A program made the translations under genes and the position numbers. A stretch of 64,000 nucleotides of DNA from Sycobia sp. Sy_11 (Eukaryota; Arthropoda; Insecta; Hymenoptera; Epichrysomallidae), in assembly GCA_018907035.1 (NCBI GenBank), contig JACCIC010000175.1:248001-312000 (forward strand), in the 5' to 3' direction. The notes under the pieces were generated by a model that was not told the DNA's origin, did no database searches, and saw only the letters and a program-made list of their open reading frames with translations. The stretch's first letter is position 1; every line of letters starts with the position of its first letter. Of the stretch, positions 47,583 to 61,359 are shown in pieces.

Positions 47583-48382
47583 TTGATTCATCCAGCTGTA
47601 GTTTGTTTGCCTTCGCACTCCTTGCACGAGCAGAAATTGACCAGCGTATTACTCGACACGAATGTGACTTAATGTATATAAGCGCTGCAGTGCACAAGAC
47701 AACTTACTAATTTATGATTTATATTCTTATTTGTCCGTATAAACCGGTAAATTCATCAATGAAAGTCAGCGCATAATAACTGACGAATTTTTAAAATTTA
47801 ATTAATTTATTTTTCTTGTATTTACTATGTCTAAATAAAAATTAATTGTATTTTGAATCTAAGAATATTTGAATTTAAAATATTTAGAATATTTTAATTT
47901 GAATTGAAAAATCAAAAGAATATAATCTGACTGTCTTCGATAAAATATCTGATGGATAATTTATTTTAAATAAATTTATTTAAATTGTGAACTAGCTGAA
48001 TAAAGTATATTACATTAAATTTTATTATCATTAACTTTGAGTATAAAACTTAAAAGTTATCAACTATTAGAATATTAAATAATAAAATTGTTTACATCTC
48101 TTGCAAATACACCTTAAATCAATATTGTAGCCATAAATATTTTTGGCTACATCAATTTTGAATATATTTGTACAAATAATCAATTAAAAATGAAAAATTT
48201 TAAAGGCTTTCAAATGCTAAGATAATGGCCTCTCATGGACAAAACATGAATATGACGTTACGATCATAAAAGATTCCATATTGTCCTATAGAAATATAAT
48301 AGTCGCATAAAAATATTATGAAAATATTAATATAAACAAAAGGGAGAATGTAGAACAATCATTTCATCTAATTGTTTTGTAT

Positions 48383-48384
<2 letters not shown>

Positions 48385-48439
<55 letters not shown>
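48385..48439. repeat. (TA)n microsatellite
   Basis: TA tract of 55 bp. Confidence 0.95.
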
Positions 48440-48443
<4 letters not shown>

Positions 48444-50059
48444 CTAATAATAGTAAAAAAAATCTCACGAAGCAAGGTTTATATTCACCTTCGACCAGTT
48501 AGCAGAAACAAACATTAGGGCTATATGATCGAGCCAGGTGTAACATGGCGAATTATTTGACCATCGAACCATATAACCTAACCTTACTTTTCTGTTACCT
48601 GGGCGTTAACTTAGAAATAACTCAAGTAAAAACTGCATATGTTTCAGGAGTTTTTTTTCTTGTTACAAATTATTATTATACATTGACAAGAAAGACTTTT
48701 GATGAGCTTGAATTTTACGTGTTTTCCTATTTTTCAGCCTTTTGTTTAAATATTTATGATTCTGACGTTATATATGCTGTCTTTACTACGATTATTCGTT
48801 TTGGTCTATTTTTGCCACATTTAAATGTTGCCACTGTTAATATGTAGTATCGCATACTATTATTATGAAAGCCAACTAAAACAATCATATTGTTTACATA
48901 AACTTTATTTTGTTGATTTTTTTCTACGGAATTATTTAAATTTTTCATGTTAAGTAGATAATTAAATTCTTTATATGCAAAGTAAATGAACAAAATTTTT
49001 AATTCCTATTATGAATACATTTAGAAATTATCTTAATTAACTTTAATTGTATAATAACAATATAAAGAAAATATGTTATGTATATAATGATGCTGGAAAA
49101 TTGAATAATTGTAACGTATAGTTTTATTTTTATTTTTTTGTTAAGTATTGCTACAAAAGCATTAAAATGAAAGCTCATTTATCATAATTTTACAGAATTA
49201 CTATGACCTTATAATATAGTATTTATGCTATATTATCTTGACAAAATAGAAAATTATTTTAATTTTCCTTCTACGCTATTATTACGCTTCACGAAACTTA
49301 CAGGAATAAATAAATAAAGAAAAAAGCGTATTTTCTTCCGCAATGCTAGTTCCAAGGATAGCATTTCAGTTTGTACTCTGCGTTACTGACGCTATGTGTA
49401 TGTGTGTGTATATATATTGGAACTTTTTCATATCCTGTACTCCTCTGTACACGTAATTAAAACTATAACTATAATTGCTTATACAAATAACGGACCGAGC
49501 CTAAATCTAATAATCCAGCAGCTCGGGCAGCAGCTCGTGCGGAAAAATGTCTCTGAGGATAAAGCAAGGTAATATTCGTGCGCAAGCGAGAAATCGCCGA
49601 AGAGCGATTAGATCTCGGATTGGATTCAAAAATTACGAGCGAAGCATTGAGTAGTGAACATACAAAGCTGCCAACGCGAATAAGATTGCGTGGACATTTG
49701 AGAAAGCGCAATTTTATCAACGAAGAAAGCTTTGGATTAAAAAAAAAAAAGAATAATAAAAATGAATATATAAAAATACTATTGGATGTTAATAGTAGGT
49801 TTTAGCAGTAGTAATTTATAATAGTTAATAATTTATAATAATTTATAATTCCATAGACAGTAGTTTTTGTCAATAAAATTTAAATGCACTTACAAAAAAT
49901 TTCATTTCTATTTTAAAGATTTCAATCAAGATTGAACACAACGTTAAAATCCTTCACAGATCGCTTTTATCTTTGTAAAGGAACAATGGATTAAATAATT
50001 AATGTATGATATAGATTGATATTTCCATTTACTTACTCAGTGGATAGTTGTTAAAATGC

Positions 50060-50061
<2 letters not shown>

Positions 50062-50118
<57 letters not shown>
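50062..50118. repeat. (TA)n microsatellite
   Basis: Perfect TA tract of 57 bp. Confidence 0.95.
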
Positions 50119-50121
<3 letters not shown>

Positions 50122-50635
50122 TAGATTTAAAATCACAGGAATAATGTCTCTTTTAATATAGGGCTTATGGCATATACCCAAGTACATACCCCTACTTCTT
50201 AAAACCTTTTAACAAGAGAAACGAGTTCCGGAATAAAATGATATAATATGCAAATTAAATAATAGTATACCAATTTCTTCCATCTTTCTGTACAAACTGA
50301 CATGTTCTCCTATATTGATTAAGTGCTATGAATAATGATTGAACACTAAAAATTTGAACAATATCAAAAGAACCTACGAATTAAACACATCATCATTTCG
50401 TATCTAAAAATAACGATTATACATGAGGGAATTCATAATTATTAAATGTCACCTTAAACATTATTATAATTAACATTATTAATGAAAGAGCGTACCTACA
50501 CCCGACATTATATGCGACATCCATATCGATTCGTGGATGAAAAACTATTATAATTAAAGATAAATTTTTACCACGCCAATATAGATTTCGGCGAATTGGA
50601 AATTAAAAACAATAATAATTGCTAAATGTTCAAAG

Positions 50636-50641
50636 CTCTCA

Positions 50642-50688
<47 letters not shown>

Positions 50689-50689
50689 G
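50636..50689. repeat. (CT)n microsatellite
   Basis: CT tract of about 54 bp with a CC break near 50669. Confidence 0.95.
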
Positions 50690-51795
50690 TGTTTGAACCG
50701 AGGGAGGGGGGGGGCGAGCAGGGAGAAGAACAATAAGTGTATATACATATATAATGTGTATTTTTCACTTCTTGGGTGTTCTGAGAACGTATGCAAAGCC
50801 GATATTAGAGGAAGAAAGGCGTGGAGCAAAGTGTATATAATAGTCGAACGTGACATTGCCACAGTCACGTGCTCCTTTATTTAGGCACGATGGGGATTTT
50901 AAATGGTAACAAAAAGGTATATACGCGCGTAATTTACGCGCAACGTTATAGCGCTGCACAATCGAGGACATAATATGTATATATACGGCGGAAATTTGGC
51001 GTGCTCGTAAATTCTCTTGTTGATTTTTAGTTTTGGTCAAGAAGCGGCTTCTCGGAAGGCTTGCCGAATTTTTCGCACGTCCGCGTCTCGTGCACACCCG
51101 TGACGATGCGCGTGTCCAACTATTTTTTTTTTTTTTTTTGCTGTTTTCTCCAAAAGTCATTCTAGCTCTTTTTTTTAATTCGTAATTGATAACTTTTCAT
51201 ATTAAAAATTATTTTTAATACTTTTATTAAGTCTGAACATTTTTATTAAATTTAAATAAAATCTGATTTAAGTTTCAATAAAATTTGTAAGTAAAACAAA
51301 AATGATACAAAAATTTTTACGAAATATTAGATACTCTATACATAATATCTTAGAAAATAGTTTCTAACGAAATGTAATTTCTTTTAGTAATTTCTAACGT
51401 TCATTATATTATTGGGAATCTTTCAATAGAAAATTCGAGAAAGCTTTATATCAAGATATTTCACAGAATATCATTTTTTCCGTTTTTGCTTTTAAATCCA
51501 TAATCTAATAAGCTACACCGGTTCTGTTTTTATCTAATTTGAAAATTTTACTGCTCTGTCCCATAAAAAGAATAATGATAATTACAATTTTACATTTTAT
51601 TAATGTACTTAAGGAGATTTCCATAACTCATTATGCTACCACTAACCTGCTCTTTTCAGAATCCTGTTAATCTCGTAGTAATATGTAATAATTATCTTTT
51701 GTCATTTTTGAATCGAATAGTTTGTCAGTTTTATGTGTTATTTGCCATTAAGTTTTAAGACAATATTAAAGAAAATTATATATAAATCTTCCTTG

Positions 51796-52017
<222 letters not shown>

Positions 52018-54379
52018 ATTATTCCTAAATACGTAATCGCCATTTTATACGTGATTTTCTATCATCTAGATATAAATTAAAATCAGAAAACTATTTTTAG
52101 TAGACTACATTAATGGTTAATAAATATATGTAGATACATACATACATAATACATATATATGCATAAAATTGGGAAATGAATTAAAATATTTTTATTCAAA
52201 TGACAGTCGTTCAAAAGAAGCTTCGAGTGTCGGCGATAGATATTAACAAAATAAATTTTTATTTATCACACAAAACATTTTATATATACCTAGATATATA
52301 GTATTAATCGTTCTTAAAAGTATTAATGTTATTGCATTTTCATGATAATATTTATATAACGCATTTTAATACAACATAAAAGTCGAATAGCATAAAAAAT
52401 ATAGTAACATCATATAATATAAGTACAAATATATGTATGATTTTTTGATAACATGACGTCGTAATTGTCTATGCCTCGACTTTTTTGACTTTTGATTTTC
52501 GCCACCTTTTCCTCTCTTTTTTCCCCTTTGTTTTTATTATAAAAATGCAAGTCGGAAATTAGACTATATTGACTTTATGCAGTATGTATGTGCCACGTTG
52601 CTTACGGTACACATTGGTGTAATCGTATTTTTATCTTACACGTTCTATCATATAAGTCTCTATAACTTATATCCATTGATGTAAATATAACATGAAACTT
52701 GTTTATTAATATTATTTTATACTTTAGCTTTTACTCCTTGGTTTTTTTTTTTTGCCATAAGATGACGCGAAAACCTTCCGTGTCATAAGATGAAATTCGT
52801 CCTCGATACGTTTGAAAAAATCTCTCGCAAAAACAATATCTCACCCTCACGCTCCCTCGTATTTTGTCTATATGCCTCAAAGTACTTTGAAATATTTGTC
52901 GTTTCGCGCGCATTTCAACTGTGACGTTACTCGGCAGACGCGCACGTACACCGCCTCATATGCGCGCGCGCCCGTGTTCAACGACCATCCATCTTTCAAA
53001 AATCTTTCTCATCTCAACACGCCCGCTCGCAAACTTTTTTCGTTCCGCGGACCGTTAATTCTTATTTTTGTTTTTCTTTTACTTTTCTTGTTGGCTCTTG
53101 GTTATACTTATCGCGCGTTCGAAGCTCAAAAAAGTGTCTCTCTGAAAAACGGTTAAAATCATTTCGATTAGAAAATTGTTTAAATATATTACACATAAAT
53201 CTATGGTAAAATATAGTTCAAATTAATTATCTGACATCTTTGGAAACTGCGATCTGTAGAAAAACGAAAAATGGAAAATAAATTTGCAAGATTTGTAATC
53301 GTTACAAATACTAAAATGTAATTGATAAATGTTGTATCCTTGCAATTATATTAAAAAGCATGATTTAAAACCTTTTTTTCATAACTTTTAATTCTTGTCG
53401 TAAATTTGTGAATGTAAAGAATATGTCGAATCATCGATTACATTTGAACATATATACATGGAAAATTTTGAAAAGAAAACTTTTTTTACAATTTTATATT
53501 ATAGTATATTCAGTTTTATTTTTGCAAATTAAATTTATATAGGTGTATAATATAATAAATATTTTATATTTAAATTTTCTTTTGTCCTTTTTTTCATTTT
53601 ATCTACTTAAATATTATATTTAAACACGCGATTGAAATAAACTGGAATAATGTTAAATTGTATTAAAATAGATTATTAATAAATATTTAACTTAATATTC
53701 TGATAATTTTAAGAAATATATTATTAACTCCCTGCCCAATAGTTTTTTGAACCTTAACCATTTCAAAATCGCATAAGCTGCTTTCAGGGTTGTTGAAAAC
53801 CAATATGCATACCCTTACTAGAATTTTCAAACTCAATTGTTAGCATTACACAATACATGTAGCCGTATGTGAAATACATAGGTGCTATTTTGATGAAAAT
53901 TTTTTGTCTTCAATTATACAAATGTTGGAAGTGCAAGAGCATAGGTGTCGTTTGTATATGTAGTGACGAAAATACGTGAAAATAAGTTGATTAGAAGGAT
54001 TTTAGCTATTTGGCTTAAATTTTAATTAAAATTATACGATTTCAATTCGTTTAAAATTCACATTTTTAAGCTTTCCTAATCTCAAGTTTTTAATCTTTCA
54101 ACCTTTTGATAGCCAATATGTGGATTAAGAAAAATGCAACGAAAAGATATTTAGTAGCGCATTTTCGACCAATTCGTTTTTGTGGAGTTCCGTCATTGCG
54201 AACATCAGGGACATAATAACGAAAACTACAATTCAGACATTGTTCAGGCTTATAATAACGACAAATGTCAACTCACTTTTCATATTATCATATTTATTAA
54301 ATGGTCACACTTGCCTCGTGAATCTATCCTATCCAACAAAAAAAAAAATGGCGAGAATAGCGAAGAAAAGAAAGTATCC

Positions 54380-54744
54380 TTTACAACTTAAGTATGTCCG
54401 ATTGGTCGGCGCGACGAGACCGCCAACTTGATAATTATCGTCTGTGGTTTTCCAGGACAAGCTCGTACATAAATCGGGAGCGCGCAGTAAAGAGTCGGTA
54501 ACGGTGCCCCGATGGCAGTTTGACCCCGCTTGCGTAGCATTAATACAGAGGAATAAGCGCACGGCGAATATATATATATATGAAAAAATATGGAGAGCAC
54601 TGCTGCAGAGTGCAGATGCCGCGCGAGCGGAAGAGGAGCTCCAGTGACCGCGTCATGCGTCATTATGAGCGGTCTATACCGTTAAACGCGCGCGCTTCAA
54701 CTTCTGCGCCTCTGAAGGTATAGCACGGATTGGCGATGGATGAT

Positions 54745-54814
<70 letters not shown>

Positions 54815-55890
54815 GCTTGACACGGACCAAGGGGACACATCGTGTATTAAAATATCACGGTGAATCCTGAATCGATATAGCCCTGGCGCAGAGGAGAGTT
54901 CCCTTAACAAATTCAAAGTCGCCTCGGTAAATTTCAGTTACCGTTTGTTTTTCGGTGCGCTGAATCGCTTCTTCCAGACTGCAAGGCCCATTTTTCTCTT
55001 AAAATGATTGCTTCTCGGGAAAATTAAATAAAATTTACCACGCGAGCCAGTCACTTTTGATAAATAATTACACTTTACGGATTTTCTGCTTCTTGCAGAT
55101 CTTGCGTAAAATCCATACGTCGATCTGAAATGCCAGCGGGGCGTCGTGCGATCCACGCCTCGCGCAATCGTGTATTTCAAAGCTTATTGCTGCCGAAGCA
55201 ATGAAGCCGATACAACTTTACCATACACAAAATAGTTCGTTATGAAATAGACAATCATTCGATGAACTTTTTTCCTCTTAATTCAAAATTGTCCTATAAA
55301 CAAATAAAAACTAACCACTTCTTGGTAAAAGTGGGTCCTTGAAAGTGATAACCTTGAAAAATCGATGCAGCCCACCGAAAAACATAAATCAATACCGAGT
55401 CATCGACGGGGGGCTTGAATCTTCTACGGGACCCATCCTTTGCGCCCGGACTAATAGAGACGGAACGCGCTGAGCTGCCTTCGGATGAAGCGATTCCGCC
55501 GCCGCGACTCGGCCCAACTGCTGCTTCCCAGCTCTGTGGCATACCCCGTTCCTTCGTTTAAGCGCGGTAGCCACGCCCTTTTCATCGCTGCCGTTGGACG
55601 CCTCGCGCGGTTTTTACTTCCCAGCCTTCGCCTGGAGCGAAAGTTTCGCGGCGAGCCGGAGAAGCACGGATTCATCAAGTAAACGACCTAAGAGGAACGT
55701 GCGTGCTGCAATGCGCAAACGTACACCAGCGTGAGTCCAACCAAACGCTACTCACTGATTCAATGAGTACTTTTGACTCATGTCGCTCGGCACATGTAGT
55801 TAAAAAAGTTTTAACTTCAGAACTCAATCGATAACATCGAGCTTTAAAACGAAGAAACGGGGCACGGAACATCGTGTCGCGGGTGGGCGG
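54380..55890. other. pair of CpG-rich islands in the long intron
   Basis: 54400-54720 and 55380-55720 are GC- and CpG-rich, separated by a (CT)n tract and AT-rich DNA. Overlapping frames on both strands (for example 55485-55682 plus, 55294-55542 minus) are Arg/Ser/Pro-rich and resemble no protein I know. Such islands could be intronic promoters or enhancers (speculative). Confidence 0.3.
54750..54812. repeat. (CT)n microsatellite
   Basis: Perfect CT tract of about 63 bp. Confidence 0.95.
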
Positions 55891-57522
55891 CGTTATTCTT
55901 ATACCAAATTTTTTTTTCTACTTTTTTTTTAAATTCAGGGTTAACAATCGTTAAGTATTCCAAGATAGATCGGGGATTATATTGCGTGAGTGTGTGCTTA
56001 CGTACGTGTAGATGCACGTGGGCGTTTGTTTGAGTGCGTTACTTGAGTCCAACAATGAAATGCTTTTTCGATATACCAACAACGGATGGCATCGTTTTAT
56101 AAACCACTCTGCTAGTGCTTACTATAATTATTTTTGCTCATATTGAATATATTATATTGAATAACACAGACTGTGAACCAAAATTATATCTAGAATTCAA
56201 ACTAAATCACCAGTACCCGGAATTTTTTAAGAATTTCGATGTGCCGAACGCTAAATCCTACTTTAGAATTGGTCTAATGTCTCAGGCTATTGAGGTGTCC
56301 TTATCTAAATGTAGAAAAGATACGTTTTTGAAAATTAAGATTATGTATAGCATCGAAATCAACTTTTTTTTTTCATTAAAAAACAAAAATAAAAATGATT
56401 ATTACAATATAATTCGATTAAGTCTATTTAAATTTTTTTTGTTATTGAGATTTTCTAAAAATAAGTAAATTTGTGAGTAAATTTAATAAGCTCTTGTTTC
56501 TTGTACTTTAATACATCTAGAAGTTTATTTATAGCCGATAATAATAATAACAAGTATTAACAATATCGTAAATACAATATTTTAACTTTATAAAAATATA
56601 CGTTATAAAGTACTAGTCAATTGCAGCATGTATTAAGATTGAAACAAATTATAACAGCTATAAAAATAGCGACGATATCAATATTTTTTACATTTATAGA
56701 TTGAAAGCTATAAAAAATATTTTACTTTTAAAAAACTTTAGTTACTACTTTGATTATTTTTTTTTTCAAACTAATTTTCCTACACTAATTAATTATCCTA
56801 ACTGGCTTGATTAAAATATTAGCGGTTCTTAATGAGTTACCAGATATTTATAAGTACCAGAAACAAGAGCTCGTTACTTGTATTTGTAATTTATTTCTGG
56901 TATTTCTGCCGTGTCGCTTCTTCCGTGTAAAAGCCTTGTGAACACATTAAAATACGTCATATCAACGTGGTGGCAAGGGGGAGGAGCAGTAAGTAAGCAA
57001 ATTCAACGTTGGTTAATTACTTTTGAAAAACCCGACGTCATAGACTAGGCCAGATTCGTGCTCAGCAGATCGGAATACTCTGAAATTGTATAGAGTGGTA
57101 CCCGGATGTGTGGTTTGGTTAGTTTTTTCAATCCGTGTCAATCTGTATAAAGCAATGTATAGCCACGAACATGTTTTCTGCCTATTCTTGAGTATATAAG
57201 TTATGTATTTTAAAACGATTTTCAAAACATTTTGATATTATACGAGTAAACTGTAATTGTTTTGTTTAAGCATACCTCTTTTTTCCGTTTCTTTTATATT
57301 TATAAAATTAACTATTAGTTCTTTATTAATACAATTGTTGTTATATCAGAAAATTATAATACCTAACGATTGTAATTTTAACAGAAAAACAAACTTCTTC
57401 ATCAAATCAGGATGATGCCATTGCGAATGCTTGTAATTTAACAATTGAAGAAACGAACTTCGTTTAATTAAAAATTTGGAATATCGAAGGAAGTTAATGT
57501 CTTTTATTTATATTAAATTCTA

Positions 57523-57526
<4 letters not shown>

Positions 57527-57568
<42 letters not shown>

Positions 57569-57580
57569 TTATTTATTTAT
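57527..57580. repeat. (TA)n(ATTT)n microsatellite
   Basis: TA tract to about 57564 followed by four ATTT units. Confidence 0.95.
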
Positions 57581-57804
57581 ATATCACACGGAAACAGAAC
57601 AACGGAAGATGCACAGGAGGATATTTAGACAAAAAAGGGCAGAACGACGGGCAAGAAGAAATCTATGCTACGCGGCTCGCTCGACCTTGCCCAACTCGCG
57701 AAATTCTATATACTCGACGACGATATGGTATTTTCCGTCATTATCTCCTTCCCTCTCCTTTCCTCGTGAAAGGCAGCCCCCTCCGTGCTCCGCTAACTAC
57801 ATTT

Positions 57805-57818
57805 GTGTGCGTGCGTGC

Positions 57819-57850
<32 letters not shown>
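57805..57850. repeat. (GTGC)(GC)(GT) compound tract
   Basis: Alternating purine-pyrimidine tract of about 46 bp. Confidence 0.9.
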
Positions 57851-57931
57851 AGCTTTTTCTTCTGCGCATCATGCGCAGAAAAGGAGAGACGAAGGGGAAT
57901 AAAGCGGAGCGCAATAAAGAAGCACGAATAA

Positions 57932-57933
<2 letters not shown>

Positions 57934-57984
<51 letters not shown>
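57934..57984. repeat. (TA)n microsatellite
   Basis: Perfect TA tract of about 51 bp. Confidence 0.95.
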
Positions 57985-57987
<3 letters not shown>

Positions 57988-58344
57988 GTATGTGTGCATA
58001 CCAGCGGCACGCACGTGCGCCGAAAAATTATTTGTTCGACTCTGGAATGCCCTTTTTCTCTATATTATACTTTATACGCGGATGCTGTTGTCGAATTTCT
58101 TGCGCAAGGCCGCGGTCGCCGCCGATTTCAAAATAAACTCGAATGCGATTTATGGAGAATTTTTGCGATCTTTTAATTTATGACCTTCCTCAAGGGCGCT
58201 CCGTTGATGCTCGACTGCTATCTGTTATATATCTATATACCTATACACTGCTTGATAGTTTTTATAACCGATCACGCGAGAAGCGATTAATTATAATTTA
58301 CTGAATCAGAATTAATTTAAAAATCATTTTCATTGGCAATTATT

Positions 58345-58389
58345 TGTTTTAACTCTTGTTTGTTTTTTTCTTCTCTGTTGCAGGTAAGC
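58345..58389 (+). promoter_or_regulatory. candidate recursive splice site (zero-length exon)
   Basis: A long pyrimidine tract (58350-58380, ending TTTTTTTCTTCTCTGTTG) leads to CAG|GTAAGC with the junction at 58383/58384. A strong acceptor directly abutting a strong donor is the signature of recursive splice sites known from long Drosophila introns (established for that species). It lies on the same strand as, and about 32 kb after, the exon 2 donor. Function is inferred. Confidence 0.6.
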
Positions 58390-58872
58390 ATTTGCAAGGA
58401 TTATAATTTTTTTCTTTTTCCCTTCCTCTGGCATGCTGCTGGTATCCGTGAGTAAAGTATTTTAATTCAATGATACAGGAATTTTGTTTTCAAATTTATT
58501 TATACTCAGGAGATTTACTGGGTGAGATTGAAAAACTAAAGTATGTTATCACGAAAGGAAAAGTAGCAAAATTCTTTTATTTTGAGAAATAATTCGTCGC
58601 GAAAGAGCAGAAAAAGCGAAAGTTTAGAAAGTCGTGGAAAATGCGTTTAAATTGTCTGTCGTTTAAATTTAACCTGACAAGCTCTTCCGCAATTAATACT
58701 TTAATGAAATATCATCAATGATAATGAACTATATATGTTAGAAAATAAAAATACGCGCAATTTACCAATTTATTCGATACGAAGTATCGTTTTGCACTTT
58801 TACACAAAAAATATGAATATAATAAACAATAAACATGCCTGTGAAATATACAAGTTTCAAAGGACAATGTGT

Positions 58873-58919
58873 ATACATACATACATACATACATACATAC
58901 ATACATACATGCATACATA
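58873..58919. repeat. (CATA)n microsatellite
   Basis: About eleven tetranucleotide units. Confidence 0.95.
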
Positions 58920-61314
58920 TATCAACTCGTAATTGAACACATTCATTGTCCTATTCAACGATGAATCGGGGATAAATTTCCAATGTGTTTTCAAGCTTTC
59001 AAGGAGATATTAAAAATTCAAAGCGAGTCCCGAGTAATATGTGGGTTTTAAACCGATTCGAATTAATTCGCAAGAGAGAAGGAGAATTACGGGACGAGGC
59101 GCGCAGTATTCCTGTATATAGCGTTGAGACCGCACACCTACAGCACGGTACGTGCGCGCATGGATATATATGTATATAACTGACGCAGTTCTATATCTAT
59201 ATAGCCCATGGCGTGCATAATGCTGTGTTGGCCGAGAGAGACTCATCTCTATACAAGGAAGATATTATCGACAGAATTAATTTAACATTATTTCGCATTT
59301 AATATACTAATTCAATTAAAATACCACGAATTTACGCGTACATAGATAGTTTCTCAAAAATTTTGAATCTTTCTTAGAATTATTATGTTTTATCGACGAT
59401 AATTTTTCGAATTATAAATTCGCCGGGTTTATTTTATTATTAATAATTTTCATAATATTATTCATACAAAGCTTCTCTTCTTGGTTAAGTAGCGGAATAG
59501 TATGAAAGTATTCCTCCAGCATCGTATAAAATTTCCTTCGTTAGATTTACATGAAGTACTACGTGTTTTCTTTTAATTAATGACCCTCATTGGGTGCGCG
59601 CCTTTTTGCGATTTAATTGAAATGTTTCGAAAATATTTTATAATTTTAATTATAAGAATTGTATGCGAAACTGTCAGGCTTGATAAAGGAGAAATACAAA
59701 AATGGTTATTTTTTATTGCACTGTATGACGAAAATTTAAAAATCTTTTGCATCACTTAAGACATAATAGCGAAGCTTATTTACCTCTCATAAAATTCAAA
59801 TTAATCTGTCTCAAATTGGATTTCTAAGCCAATGTTATTTTAGAATTATGATTTATAATATTGGCTTTGATCTTATTATGACGGGATGGAGAATTTTAAA
59901 ATGGCCAGTATTTTTACGAACACGAATCTAAATTAACTTCGGAAGAAATTATTACAACGAATTTTTTTTTCTTCATTTATACCAATTTATAATGATTTGC
60001 TTAAAGAGTGGCTTTCATTTCAAGTCCCTTGGATTTTGATCGTGCTGTAAACGAAGATAGCTTCTTTATGAATAATTGTAGAATTTGGCACAGCGATTCA
60101 AGAAACTCCATGATTATTCAGTTTCTGCAATGGTGCAATTTTATACACGACACATAAAAAGAATTTAATGACAGGCAATAAATGTAGTGAAATTTAAAAA
60201 CTGAATTCGTAAATTGAGTTTAAACTTCTGTTTAGTACAATGTAAATGAAATCTAATCGAAGATTATGTATAAAATGAGAATAGTTAGCAGAAAAATAAT
60301 TTCTCTTTCATGTTGAAAAATTTATGTACTATCCAAATAATGTCGTCGGTATCTATACGCACATCGTTAAACTTGCTCGAAATCTTATTCATGAGATTCG
60401 TATATTTCAATTTCTTTTATGTTGTTATAATCTTTCTCCTCTCAATGCAATTTGAACAATAATTGAAGAAATCATGTTTCTAAATCATATCGTCAACTTA
60501 TACGAATATTATGTAACGTAAGAATTCATGTTTCAAAGAATTGCTCTATTTAGTGTTATAAATAAAACCTTTGTTGCGCTTATTTTCACCATTAAAAAGT
60601 AATTTTATAAATCCAAACAAATATATATTTTTAATTACATAAATGAAACAGTGTTGAAAAGTTAAAATCTGACTGCTAGATATAATACAAGTTTATTTCA
60701 TTTCGATAAATTTTTGGAAACACTGTTATTAGCAGAGTTCGACATAATATTTATTAGAATTTAAGAAAACTTCATTTTTTCGTCGCATAAAAAAAAATAC
60801 GAGCAAGCAAAATTAATGGGTTTACATATGTATATATAGGTGTCACGATATATTCCCATTTTCTCGTGTAAACAGTTTATTTGACACGTTGCTCGACATG
60901 CTGTATTTCTTTTTTTCGTGTCGTATAATATATAGTATAGAATTGCTATGCGGTTACGCTATCAAACGGGTGTACACGTACAATTATATGCATGTGCGAG
61001 GATATTATGTGTATGCGGTGGCTGAGGCGTTTGCAAATTTGCAGTGTTGCTTTTCATATAAATAGCGAGATTTTAATTTTTATCATACATATACCCATAC
61101 AGAGATTAAAAGCGAATTTGTTACAGTATAGCACTATAGAGTTATACGATTTTGTTTTTGTTTCGATCATACGAATATACTCAGCTAGAATTTTTTTTGC
61201 ATTACTCCCGTCTCCGTTGTGCTTACAAATATCCTATTGCGGAGAAAATATTGGACAATACGCACGATGAATCATGTGATAATATATACGGCTGGAGGTT
61301 ATGTATAATATATA

Positions 61315-61359
61315 CGTGTGTGTGTGTGTGTGCGCGCGCGTGTGCGTGTGCGTGTGTGT
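61315..61359. repeat. (TG)/(CG) tract
   Basis: Alternating TG and CG dinucleotides over about 45 bp. Confidence 0.9.

Larger units (their letters stand above)
55891..58340. other. non-coding DNA with microsatellites upstream of the recursive splice site
   Basis: AT-rich to 57590, then GC-richer to 58180 with TA and GC/GT tracts. A 117-codon frame at 56115-56468 is Lys/Asn/Ile/Phe-rich and resembles nothing I know. Confidence 0.45.

Noticed and set aside
48545..48847. 100-codon hydrophobic frame considered as a chemoreceptor fragment.
   Set aside because: No receptor motif, no splice context and AT-rich composition explain it.
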